Of a DNA stretch of 64,000 nucleotides, positions 24,657-35,627 are shown one piece after another. Source of the DNA: Eutreptiella sp. 'Long Island Sound 2002'. Taxonomy: Eukaryota; Euglenozoa; Euglenophyceae; Eutreptiales; Eutreptiaceae. Each line of letters starts with the position of its first letter. The stretch's first letter is position 1. Under the pieces are notes generated by a model that was not told the DNA's origin, did not search any database, and saw only the letters and a list, made by a program, of their open reading frames with translations. A program made the translations under genes and the position numbers. The stretch spans positions 32,082,641 to 32,146,640 of the forward strand of contig OZ038385.1 in the NCBI GenBank assembly GCA_964036045.1. The letters are read 5' to 3'.

Positions 24657-25257
24657 CAAACCGTATGACCATCCTGCGTGACGCTTAGCGTTTGACATCA
24701 CCACATGTCGCGACTCTACATTGTTTTACGTGAGTCATAGGCAACAAACATTTATACTCCTTTTAATGGTCCCCATGTCACTATCCTATTGTTGCGGAGA
24801 CCACTTTGTGACACTCGAGTAAAGGGATACATGGTTGAAGTCTAATGTTGCACAGGACCATGATGTTGTGTAGAGCCTCTGGGCATCACTGTGTGACATG
24901 ACCATCATGGATGGTGTTGAAACATAATACCCGACCTACGTGTGTCGTATGTACGAGATCCAAAGTTCCTCGGCAGATTATCTCATCGAAATTGGGATGA
25001 TCAAAGATGTTTCCAAAGCTGTGGATTTTTGAAATGAAAATATTTTGCCCTCCAAAGAAAGACCAACAAGAAGGTCATCTTGCCCTTAAACCACCGTAGG
25101 AACAACACTGTTTCGAAAACAAGAAAGTTTGAAAACTCCAATGTGCAATACAAATACAGGTGCTGTGGAATGCAAAATGCTTCTCTTTTTACCATAATGG
25201 GGCAGGACTTTTAGAGAAACAATAACTAACCTCCACACAATAGTTCTTTGTGCCACA
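24657..25257. other. Unassigned region leading into satellite
   Basis: No gene seen. From about 25010 onward the sequence shows faint similarity to the satellite that follows. Confidence 0.4.
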
Positions 25258-26755
25258 AACAAGAAGCTAAAAAGCGGTCATTTTGCCGTTAAGACACAAA
25301 TGAAATTAATTGAAAAACAGCATTTTGGACGCAAAAAAGCTTCAAATTGCAAATGCAAAATTACACAATGCTAATTGGCTGTGTTTTGGCTACCATTACA
25401 GAAGACCCTTTGCGAAGAAACTGCTATATTCTGTTCGATAACACTTTTTGGTGAGCTTGCCCTCAACAAAAACACCAAAAAACGACCGATAAGCGGTGTG
25501 TTGAAAGCAACAAAGACATGGCACACCCAAATTACCCAATGCCAATTGCTTGTCTTTTGGCCAAACTTGCGCGGGACCCTTTCGGAATGGATAATTGGGG
25601 TATGTGCAAGCATCCTTTTTGTTCCTAAAGAAACGCGCAAAAAAAAACCGGTCATTTTACCCTAAAAAAAATACCGAGATAGATCGAAAAGCGGATGCAA
25701 CTAAATTTTATATAGCAAATGCAAAACTACACAATGCAAACTTGTTGTCTGTTGGACACACTCGCGGGGGACCTTTTGCGAATTAACAACTGAAGTCTTT
25801 GTGATTACCCCTTTTGTTCGAAAAAAGGCCGAAAATGGTCAGTTCATCGTAAAAAAAGTCAATTGTAACTGAAAAATTGGCGGTTTGACAAAAATTGGGA
25901 ATTGAAACAAAAATATGAACCAGAAATTCAAAATTACACAATGCAAATTGCTTGTCTTTTGCCCAGTATTGCAGGGAACCCCTCGGGAGCTGACAGCTGG
26001 GGTCTGTGCAAAAGCCCTTTTAGCTCCATAACCAGGACAAAAAGGGGGGCATGTTGCGCTAGAAATGCGGAAACGATCAAGAAGGCGTGTGGAACGCAAA
26101 AAAGTTTGAAATCGCAAATGTAAAATTACCCAATTGGCATTGTCTTTTGGCCAGATTTGGGGAGGTCCCTTTGGGAATTAACAACTGAGGTCTGTGCAAT
26201 CACCCTTTTTATTCCAAAAGAAAGGCAAAAAAACCAAACGCTTTGCCCTAAAAACACGGGAACCGATTGAAAAACAGCATTCTGGATGCAAAGAAAATGG
26301 AAATCATAAACATGAAATTAAACAATGCAAATGCTTGTCTTTTACCCGGAACTGTGCAGGACCCCATGGGAAGTAACAACTGGGGTCTGTGCAAGAACCC
26401 TTTTTGCTCCAAAAAAAAAGACAAAAAATGGTGCCTTTTGCCCTGGAAACATAGACAATGACCAAAAAATGGCGTTTTGAAAGCAAGAAACATTGAAATC
26501 GCAAAAGTAAAATCACACAATGCAAATTGCTTGTATTTTGGCCAGAAGTGTGGAGGACCCTTTCGGAAATAACAACTGAGATCCGTGCAATAAGTTTTTT
26601 GTTCGAAAAAAAAGCCCCCCAAATGGTCATTTTGCCCTGAAAACACTGAAAACGAGTGAAAAATGTGTTTTGAACGCAACAAAATCTGAAATCGCAAATG
26701 TAAGATTACACAATGCAAATTGCTTGTCTTTTGGCCAGAATTGTGTGGGACTGAC
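25258..26755. repeat. ~195-bp satellite, about 8 diverged copies
   Basis: The landmark ACACAATGCAAATTGCTTG, or a close variant, recurs near 25360, 25530, 25727, 25933, 26123, 26318, 26513 and 26705, giving a mostly 190-206 bp period. Each unit also contains TCTTTTGGCCAGA, GGACCC(T/C)TT, CTGTGCAA, a run of A and GGTCATTTTGCCCT. Copies are diverged, so the array is old. The period is near nucleosome length. Confidence 0.85.
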
Positions 26756-26759
26756 TCCT

Positions 26760-27080
26760 GGAGGATACCAAAACCTCCCCCAAAATGAACTACAACACCG
26801 GACGAAATAAACTGAAAAATCCCCCAGATGGGGACATAACAAACCCCTGAAGTGTCCCATAAAATCCCCCTAGTTGTAGGGTTGTACCGAAACCCCTCCG
26901 AAATGTACAACCCCCCCCCGAAATGTAGTAAGAAAAAACCACAAGGAAAACCCCCTGAAATGTATCAAACAACCCCCAGATGGGGGCTTGACACGTTTTG
27001 GGGGCTTTTCTGGTACCTTTTATGCCGGGGGGAGGTTTTGGTACATTTTGTGACTTTTCGGGAAGGAGTTGTTATTCACC
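26760..27080. repeat. C-rich degenerate repeats with fold-back potential
   Basis: Words such as CCCCCGAAATGTA and CCAAAACC recur several times. Near the right end the complementary forms appear (GGTTTTGGTACATTTTG), so the tract can fold back. No coding sequence. Confidence 0.5.
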
Positions 27081-28416
27081 ATCCCTGAGTGTGCTTAGGA
27101 ATAGAGAACCCCATCCCTGCAACCAAAAGAAACTCCGTCCCTGAGTGCCTGCAGGTAGAATGGTTCAAACAAACAATGCGCATTGGAGATGGGAATTTCT
27201 TGGACACTGGGGGCCTGCTGGTGTTGACAAAGACAAATGCAACACATAGAACATGGTGTAAATTACAACGGACACTTACCGGAAGGTGCATTTGAGAAGC
27301 AGAGCAATGCGCAACATATGGGGCCTAAAAACGCAATTGAACTCAGTCCCTGTGGTCCAACAGTGGTCTCCAGAGGTCTTTGACGAGGATTGGTGTGTCA
27401 AAAGAAGTTGGTGGTGGTTAAAGAGCTGTTTCTGCGGGGAACACCGGTGAGAAGCAAAGTGAGCACAGTGGGCTGGATAGCTGGATAGTTGGATAGCTGG
27501 GAGCCACAGTGCCAAAATCTGAAGGCCCCGGCGAGGTTGCATTTGAATTTGAATTTCAGCCATTTCCATGGGCTTTCGGTTATTCCTTGCTGTTTGGAGG
27601 TGTGGGTCACTGTCATGATCTGGTCAGTTTATCCTTCGGTTTCAGATGGGAAAAACCCCCATCCCAGTGGTAGTATGCAAATACGTAATCCCAATGATGA
27701 GTGTTCAAGTTACAAAAATCACCAACGGGCCTTATTTATGGCAATGAGCCTGATTTATGGCAGAAAGTGGGTGTCTTTGTGCCGGTGCTTTACGCTGAGA
27801 ACCACTCACCTGGAAAAGAACGTCTCCGTCCAAAATTGGGCTCAAAATTCAAACTCAAATATGTGGGACGTCATGGAACTCCTGCCCACCCCTATACCTC
27901 TCCTATACAAACCATGTCTCGGATGTGGGGACGCCCTGTACGCAGCACAACATCATCTGTTGAGGTGCCCCAGGCAAGCCTTTTGTGTTTGTATGATGTC
28001 CCCGCTTTGCCTCAGTGGCTGCAAGATATGCAGTCCGCGCAGTACAATGGCGGCGGGGGGGAGGGGGGGCTTGGTGTTAGGGGCATAGACTTGCACATTG
28101 AAACCTTTTTTTTTTTTAAAAAGAAGATGAGTTGTCGATTCGGCAGCGATTTCACAAATGAATCGAAATTTCTACAATGCTTCCTTGCTGTAACTTCTGT
28201 CTGTGCCAGTGCGAGAATCTAAGATGGCAAATCACCAGTCGCAAGCACAGCGGTGTTTGGTGATCAGCCCTTACTTAAAAGATGCGTGGTCAGGATGGCT
28301 TGCATATTGCATAGCGATTTCAATGGTATGTTTGGTTTAGTGCGGTTTGCAGAACGCATGTATTATGCACAGTTGTTTGCAGAGTGTGCATGCTGTGCAT
28401 GATTTGCGTGATTCAC
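27081..28416. other. Unassigned region
   Basis: A plus-strand frame at 27701-28222 has a mixed composition but no recognisable motif and ends in a T/A run. No gene call is supported. Confidence 0.35.
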
Positions 28417-28457
28417 GTGGTGGTGGTGGTGGTGGGGGGGGGGGGGGGTGGAGGTGG

Positions 28458-28488
<31 letters not shown>

Positions 28489-28520
28489 GGTGTGCGTGCG
28501 TGTGTGTGTGTGTGTGTGTG
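28417..28520 (+). repeat. GGT / poly-G / GT microsatellite
   Basis: A GGT run is followed by a G run of about 15, a second (GGT)n stretch, and a (GT)n stretch ending at 28520. Confidence 0.95.
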
Positions 28521-31329
28521 CACGCGATTTGTATGTACAAATGCAACACACCCTGATGCACACACCCTCAGCTACTACCACGCGCGCACAAATCCGCACC
28601 CAAGGGCACTTTGACACCGCTGACGTGCACCAATTCTTGACTCACTCATCAACCCTCATATCCCTGCTTCATTTCTGTCTCTGATTCCTCTAAACAAAAG
28701 TCTGAGCACATTCTCAGTATGCCTCCCCCCCCTTACTTCATCTCTATTGTATGACACACCTCTCAACAAACAATGTACACCTGAACTAAATTCCACTTCA
28801 ACTTTTCTGCTGTTTGTCTTTGAGTATCCATGGGCAACGGGGCCCAGCGGTCGCTGTTGCCGGTCGCAAGGCGTCGGAGCTACATGATGATCCCTGACGG
28901 CCAAGTGAACACTGCCCAGCTGTTGGGGAACGTACAGCCACGATCGGCCATTCAGTAGTTGCCATCGAACAGCCACTATAAATGAGCATCAACTTGGCAT
29001 AGCCAGGCTGCCAAGCGTCACGAGTTTCCCATACACTGCTGCCGTCGGCTAGGCGCCAAAGCCGCGAGGGATGACGCCCAGCAACAGCGGTCCTCAAGAG
29101 CTGGCTCTACTGCCCGTCCCCCAAGCCGCCCGGGGGGGGGGGGGGTGATAACCCGTGTATTCAAAACGCTCCAATGCACTGTCAGCGGCTGGAAATCGCT
29201 TATCAAATGAAGCGAATAATGGCGGAAAGGCTCGGGCTAAAGCGAATCGATACCCGAGGACGTGAAAGCGCACACTAATTGAAACGGGGTTAGAATTAAG
29301 GTGATTGGCTTTAAGCTGCCGATTCGTGATGTAACAGACTTTGAAGAAGCGACTGGTTCTCACTCATGATGAGCTCCAATCCACTGGTCATCTGCTCCAC
29401 GATCAAGTCTACCTCATCGGGCGCCTATTGACAGGATGTAATGAGATTAGGGGCAAAGAAAAGCAGTTGTACATTGAAAGACGCTTAGGTCGCCCAAGTT
29501 TAGAGATTTCGTTTGCTTCAGCTTCTGCAGGAGTTGACGGTGACAATTCTTGTTTCAAACGCCTTCAAGGAGGTTGGCCATGTTGCAGGAGCTAAGCCCG
29601 GTTCTATCCTGGTTTGAATCCCCAAAGGCCTGTGAAGCTCTTTGTAGAAATAGCTGGTTCGGACAGACTTTCCAGTGAGCGCAAGATAGACCCATCTGAA
29701 CAGTGCATAATACCCCCATTGGAACGTCGCTCCGCAAGCACCTTCTATTGGGAGCTCACTGAAGCCTGGATGGCCTGTCTTAAGGGGTGTTCTTGAATAG
29801 AATCCCCTGGTCAAAACGATGTGCAACAGCACAAACAAAACACAAACACAAACAACGCGGAACTGATAAAGTTGTTTCATCGACGAACCTTTTTGGCAAA
29901 GCACCAACTTTGGACGGTGCTTCCAACGCTGTGCATCTGGGGGGGCGTCTTTCAATGCGTGGGACAGCCCTGCCCTTAATTGCAAAGTGGCGCTGAAACA
30001 CTCTTCAAGAATACACCCTTCACATGGCAACCCTCTGTAAAAAGAAAGGATCCGTTCCCCCTTTAAGACAGCACAGTGCAAACTCTCGCCCCGCAAATGC
30101 AACGGTGATGCCTCAGACGACCTGACAAGAACTCCGGTGCCACACCTGCAGTGAATACAAAGAGCTGTCATTTGCCCCTGAGATGCGTCTGGTTGCATAA
30201 TTGATGCGATTTTCTACATTGTCTGAGACACAACAGATGTAGCCAGACTAGCAATGAGGGCAAACACAGCTGCAACTTCAATGACTATGCCACAGACGTA
30301 CCAACCGATTGACTGTGGACACCCTGTGTTAGATCGCAGTCTGTTGTGTGGCGGCGGAAAAGCTGGAAAGTGCCTTCGAGGGCTGGGCCATCAAAATGGT
30401 CATTGGAACATGGCACTGAAAGTGCCACAGGGTTTGTGCAGAGTCAGAAAGGGGAAGAGTTGCAGCATGTTTTTTCATGCCACAACATACGTCATAAAAA
30501 GATAAGGGTCTCCAGATCATGTGCAGGCATGTATCTCGGATCCTGCCTACCTCCAGGCATGGGGATGGGAATGGGCATCAGTTGGACCCTTGTGCACGAC
30601 CTCAGGTCATTTGGAGGATCGGGGTTGCCCCTTCGGGTCTGCGATCCGCATGCGATCCAGAGGGGTTCCCTGGAGTACGTATTCAGGGACCGGTGGTATT
30701 AATGCTTGGCCCACACAGTGATGACTGGTTCTCCTTTGAGTTGAACTGATTTCTCTTGAACACCCGCCGATCTGACAGAGTGAGACCGATGGCCACGTTA
30801 TCCTCTGCCGAGCATCCCTGGGCACCAAGCCACCAGGGGGCTGCAGAGGATTACCCAACGGGTCTCGAGGCGTGCTCGTGACGGTAGAAACTGGAGACCA
30901 TGGCAGTGGCCAGTTCCTCACATGCACAGTTCCCATTTGGGCGGCGCGCTGCCGCGAGATATGTTTTGGAGCGCGGGGGCAGAAGGGCTCTGCGACCCCC
31001 TGGTTTATGCAACAAAAACAGCCCAAAAACTTCTGGTGAGGAAAAAACTATCTTTCTCATCAGCTGGGTCATCAGCACACAGTTATGAATTTCATCATTC
31101 CTTCATGCTTGTCATTGCTGCAGGCTGCCGCACAGGTCCACACAGGGATGTAAACAGAGGCAGCAGAACGTGCCACTGCCGCTGGCTGGATAGTGACCTA
31201 GAGTGGCCTAAGTACGTACCTATTTCTTGATTGAGAGCTGCAAATGACAAACCAAAATGTTGCAGTTGATGACTCATCGAATGCACCTATGCAAAGCACA
31301 AACCGAATTGTACTGTCAGTAAATCTTAT
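28521..31329. other. Unassigned region
   Basis: Contains a G run at 29131-29146 and a 226-codon minus-strand frame (29518-30198) with no recognisable domain. A short rRNA-like word near 29650 was examined and not accepted. No feature is supported. Confidence 0.3.
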
Positions 31330-31665
31330 GCATGTGCGTTGTACATGGGGGTGATCAGATAGAGCATGTTGCAGGGGGGGTGCATAGTGCGTGTTGTCCA
31401 GGGGGGGCATCATATAAAGTGTGATGATGCACAGCGGGAAGTCGTTCAGCGGATTTGTACAGGAGGACATCACATACAGTGTGCTGTGCAATGAGGCAAT
31501 GTTACAGAGTGTGTTGTACAGGCGGACATCGTATAGAATGCGCTCCACAGCCGGGCGTCATATGGAGTGTGTTGCACAGGCAGACATCATATACATGTTG
31601 CGTTTTACACGCGGGCATCGGACAGTGTGTTGCACATGGGCACATCATGTAGCATGTGCTGTACT
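31330..31665 (+). repeat. ~30-bp minisatellite family, array 1
   Basis: Diverged units of the type AGTGTGTTGTACAGG, then GGGCATCATATA. The same family forms arrays at 57450-57780 and 58022-58435, so it is dispersed. Confidence 0.7.
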
Positions 31666-33320
31666 TCGGCGGCTGAAAGTGGTACCTGACTGAAAAATTC
31701 CTCGAGTGGGGTCCACACAATTCCCTCAAAGGATGTGGCTCCAAAAGTGCTGAAAATGAAGGTGTGTATGCACCCACAAAAAGAAAAAAAGAAACCATAC
31801 CCTTGTAAAGATAAAAAAAGGCACTCAGCGAACCAGCTATTCAGGATATTGCTCATCAGATACCCCGATTTCTACACCTGTATCAAACCAAAAGGCAGGC
31901 TGCATGGCCCAAAACCAACGATGTACCGACAGGTGTGCAAAAATTGTACTCAGAAAAGACTGTTCCAACGCTAACTGTGTTATACATTGAATGCATGCTG
32001 TTACAAAGCCAACCATCACCTTACCCTGAATTCCTCCGGCTAGGCGAAAATTAGACTAAAATCTTGACAGAAACCACAATTTCCAAAATAAATGGAAAAG
32101 CGTGTGTCTGAAAAAAGAATCCACCTAATGTGAGGCGGAGGTGCCATATGATCCACTACATTTGTGGTACGCATGTAGTGGAACTGTAGGCAAAAAAATT
32201 GCCAAACAGAGAAAATGAATGAGAATTAGATATATACTGTACAGCCATCTTTGCAATAGAGTTGTCGGTCTAGGCCTCAACCAATATGTACATATATAGC
32301 AAAAACACGGGTGGGGCAAAAGAATGCATACAGTTGCATGCTCATAACCCAAATGCCCCAAAAATGGTCTGCAGCCACACAGGCATGGCGGCCTGAAAAG
32401 GAAGATCCAAATCTGTAAACTAGTAGGTGATGGTGCATTGTGACGAATGCACAGGTTGGCAACTCGTGTGTATACAATGTGCAAAAAACCGCACAAATGT
32501 CAAACACAATGGAACCACAAAGGTGCACAAATGGTGCAACACCACAACATACGAATGGATACTACCCATTAAACGAAAGTTGCTGAACGCCGTCGGAATG
32601 AAGACCATCGGAGGCCCAAGGATACCACATTCCAATCTCGCTCATAACATCTTCCACATGTTCCTGCTTCTCACATACCACGGTACTTCACCCACTGCGA
32701 TGCGGACACGTGGGGCCTCCCGTATGAAATTGCCGGTTTTTTGTTGGAGTCCACCAAGCCCCAATTTCAGGGAAAAGATGTCTCGGTTCTTGTGTGTAGT
32801 TCCCTTACACGAGCCCTAGACCATCTGTTCTCCTCTCAACAGACCCGGATGGCCTTCCATACTTCCCTCGCAATGGTACGAGCGATAGGGTGTTCCCCAA
32901 TTTGTTTGATAGTCGATTTTTGCCCGTGCATGAGTGATGGACCACGAAACACAAGTCGGTTTAATTTTTGCCCATCAAGTTAGTCTCAATTTCCCCAAAT
33001 AGGTGGCACGCCAGTTGCCTGCATGGTTCTCAAATCTCCGTGGCCGCAGCCGGTACCGCGCAGGCTTTGCATACAACATCGCTAGGTGATGAGACACTAT
33101 CCCAACAAGCCACCTCGGTGTTGATCCATAGCATCGACAGGTCTCAAGAATGCAGGGTACCGACAACAATTGCCGTAGACACATGAATATGCTACGTGTC
33201 GTCAAGGTACATGAAGGCTTTGTCCCTGAAGCCATTTCCGGAGAGGGTGTGCTTCTTGCTTTATTCACCCTACCCCTAACCATTGTACTTCTTTGATACT
33301 AATCCTACAAACGCCGGATG
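31666..33320. other. Unassigned region
   Basis: No conserved motif, RNA gene or repeat recognised. Short frames on both strands only. Confidence 0.35.
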
Positions 33321-33321
33321 G

Positions 33322-33749
33322 CTAATGGAGGCGGAATAGAACAAAACACGGCCTGCAACAGTAGTGCACACTTTTTTTTAGATGCCTCTCGAAGTGCCCG
33401 AAAGCGCGCTTCTGGGCTGCACTCAACTCTACTTGATGTGCCTCTCGTTCACATTTCTTCTTCTCCTTGTGGGCCTTCACTTCCTCCGCCTTTTGTGGTG
33501 CCTCAGCCTTTTTCTCTGATGCATGCATTAAAGACATTAAGAGCCAAACATCAAGAACCTCACGGTACAAATGCCCGAAGAAACAAATATACCTCCTTCG
33601 CTTTCTTCGCCTTCTTCGCCTTCTCCTTGCACTTTTGCTCTGCCCCCCCCCTTTTTTTTGCTCGGCATCTTTCTCGAGCTTTTGAGCAACCACCACTGCT
33701 ACCGCCGCCTTTTGGTCCGCCTTTGCCTTCGCCTCCCACCTATTTGTGC
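33322..33749 (-). CDS. Lys/Ala/Glu-rich host gene fragment, broken by retroelement
   Basis: The minus strand encodes highly charged, probably helical sequence. From the top edge it reads WEAKAKADQKAAVAVVVAQK and LEKDAEQKK, then, across a homopolymer tract at 33643-33659, CKEKAKKAKKAKE. A GT at 33592 and an AG at 33514 would remove a 79-bp intron and continue with KKAEAPQKAEEVKAHKEKKK. Without the indel and intron the frame instead gives an Arg-rich stretch, so the model is uncertain. The 5' end stops exactly where the retroelement repeat begins (33750), which suggests that the gene was cut by the insertion. Similar Lys/Ala/Glu-rich segments occur in nuclear and coiled-coil proteins. Function is unknown. 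Confidence 0.4.
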
Positions 33750-33828
33750 TTTAGCACAAACGAAAGCACACAAGCATGGACACCACAGCAGGCCAAACAA
33801 ACTCGACAGTGTGCCGCCCCCCATGGGT
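33750..33828 (-). repeat. Split direct repeat B2
   Basis: 79 bp starting TTTAGCACAAACGAAAGCAC, repeated at 33958-34036 with about six differences. It marks the 3' end of the retroelement. Confidence 0.9.
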
Positions 33829-33840
33829 GGGACGGGTGGG

Positions 33841-33956
33841 CTGCAGGCTCAAATGCAAAAATTGCACTACAATAAAAACACACACATGCATACCACACAC
33901 ACGCACACACGCACACCACAAACAGAGCTAAACCATAGATCGGAACGTGACCTAAG
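33841..33956 (-). repeat. Split direct repeat A2
   Basis: 116 bp, matching A1 at 53919-54034 almost perfectly, including CACACACATGCATACC and the end GGAACGTGAyCTAAG. Confidence 0.93.
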
Positions 33957-33957
33957 A

Positions 33958-34036
33958 TTTAGCACAAACGAAAGCACACAAGCATGGACACCAAAACAGG
34001 CCAAACAAGCTCGACAATGTGCCGCCCCCCACGGGT
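33958..34036 (-). repeat. Split direct repeat B1
   Basis: 79-bp partner of B2, located just inside A2. Confidence 0.9.
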
Positions 34037-34085
34037 CTGGGTCATGCCAAAAGCTGCAGCGAGACATACCCACACAGCTTGTCCC

Positions 34086-34657
34086 TTACGGATCAAACAG
34101 GTGGGCCACGCCCACCACCGGCCGCAGGGAGCCTTGCACGAATACATAAGGCAGGTGTCTGCCTTCATGCAGGCAATGCCTGCGCAACGTCAAGTAGACG
34201 GTACCCAGCGGGTACACCACTCGCCACTTGTGCAGGCACAAGTGGTGCTGGCCGGGTGGCTTGACGTTGGGGGTGCCCTCGGGGCGGAACGACTTGGTAG
34301 GCGCCCCGTGCAGGCGCCGCGCAATGTCCAGCGCGGCGTCCCGCAGCACCGTCGGCGCGAGGGCCTCCGGGACGTCGACTCTAAAAAAAAAATCTTCGCA
34401 GCCGTGCCTAGCACCACCCGGCGCACCGGCCGGCGGGCCAGCAGCCCGCGGAGGGCCCTACGCAGGCGCTTCCCGCCCTGCAGCCGCCTCCGGGCGGTCG
34501 CCTCCTGGGATGCTTGTGCCGGCGTCGCCCACGGTTGCGCTTTTTGCCCTTTTTTGTGTCATAACGCACACAAAGAAACACTGGGACGTAGCAAATGCAA
34601 AAGCAACACACACCACTCCCAGGGCTGGCTCAAGCGCACAGGAACTCGCACGCTACA
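34086..34657 (-). pseudogene. Retroelement C-terminal region, unknown domain
   Basis: Downstream of RNase H the minus strand keeps coding character for about 190 codons, through basic sequence (RRVVLGTAAKIFF) and a clear frame break at the A run 34383-34391. It continues with VLRDAALDIARRLHGAPTKS, LCLHKWRVVYPLGTVYLTLR and VQGSLRPVVGVAHLFDP before a stop at 34086. Related elements can carry a methyltransferase or hydrolase domain at this position. I see no motif of either, so the function is open. Confidence 0.5.
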
Positions 34658-34957
34658 TCAGCGCCCCCACTGACTCCTCCAGCCTATACTGCAGGAAGAC
34701 CCCTCATACGACTGGATTCCAGATCGCCATGCCTGCGGAAGCACAAAAGATCCCATGGGGACGCCCAGAGTCCACAGAAAAACCGTTTTGCGGTCCGGAA
34801 AAGCCCACATATCGCCTACTCTACGCGTTGCAGCCTCGCGTGCCAGACCCAGATCCCCTGCAAACTGGCCATGCGGCTTGCTGATGGGGTCCGCCGGATT
34901 CGCTGCACCACGCACCCAGTGAAAGTAAACCGTAAAACCCGGGCAGGACGCCCACAA
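34658..34957 (-). pseudogene. RNase H, 3' part (separated by hAT insertion)
   Basis: This segment begins inside the 8-bp target duplication. It carries the C-terminal RNase H signature HWVRGAANPADPISK, with the last catalytic aspartate in NPADP, followed by about 70 residues of unassigned sequence. The 5' part of the same domain lies 14.7 kb away at 49665-50018. Removing the hAT element and one target copy joins LW to AS-CPGF in the same frame. RNase H removes the RNA strand during reverse transcription. In this copy the gene is interrupted and non-functional. Confidence 0.85.
34950..34957. repeat. 8-bp target-site duplication, left
   Basis: GCCCACAA, matching GCCCACAG at 49665-49672 with one difference, directly abutting the hAT terminal repeats. 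Confidence 0.88.
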
Positions 34958-35325
34958 CAGCTATGTGTATAAGGTCTGATGTCTGATGTCTGATAAGGGA
35001 TGTTGTGTGTGCGGTCTGTCCACGAAGATGTCTGATATTCTTATGTACTGGAGGTGGGTCTAGGGGTCCAATGCCCCCCCCCCCCCGCCATTGTCCACAC
35101 CAAATTCTTCACAGGAAAACCCCCCCCCCACCCATCCCCCCCCCACTATCGGGTGCTTTCCAGCCTCCCTCCCCCCCCCCCCCCCCCAAGGAGAAAAGGC
35201 GCCACAGAAAACACAGGCCCCCCTGTTTGGAAAGCAATTGCACACCTGTTGTTGACAGTAGTGTATGTGACAACTTCAATTTGATTCTGATTTTGGTTGT
35301 TTGAGCAGACAATTTGTTTGTGTAC
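34958..35325 (+). repeat. Left terminal and subterminal inverted repeat of hAT element
   Basis: The outermost 14 bp form the terminal repeat. Next come three GTCTGAT words, C runs, a 28-bp block (35091-35118) and a 101-bp block (35225-35325). These last two reappear inverted at the right end. The GTCTGAT words occur at both ends but in the same orientation. Confidence 0.88.
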
Positions 35326-35328
35326 TTT

Positions 35329-35390
35329 GGGAAAGGGGAAAGGGGAAAGGGGAAAGAGGAAAGGGGAAAGGGGAAAGGGGAAAATGTGGG
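35329..35390 (+). repeat. GGGGAAA short tandem repeat
   Basis: About eight copies of GGGGAAA, one with a change (GAGGAAA), just inside the left subterminal block. Confidence 0.9.
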
Positions 35391-35627
35391 ACCAGGAAAA
35401 GTGGGAAAATTGAACAACCACCACACAAAAAAGCCAAATGGGAAACATCTCAAGGGATTGCATCATGACCATTGCAATCAGCATCAGTTAAATTCAGATC
35501 CACAAATAAAATGGTCGTGGTAATGCCACAGAACATCAAATCAAATGTGCAAACACGGAAAATGGGAAAAATCTTCGAAGACAGCACACAACAACAAAAG
35601 GGCACATGCAAATACGTGGGCATCCTC

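Noticed and set aside
28363-28617. Poly-His / poly-Pro frames
   Set aside because: Produced by the GGT and GT microsatellite.
29640-29670. GAAATAGCTGGTTC resembling a conserved large-subunit rRNA word
   Set aside because: Neighbouring universally conserved rRNA words are absent and spacing does not fit; most likely chance.
33322-33696. Arg-rich continuous frame (RRRRRRRRKRRR) as the true product
   Set aside because: Lys/Ala/Glu-rich phase with a GT-AG intron gives a more protein-like sequence on both sides; the Arg run is likely the out-of-phase reading, although not excluded.
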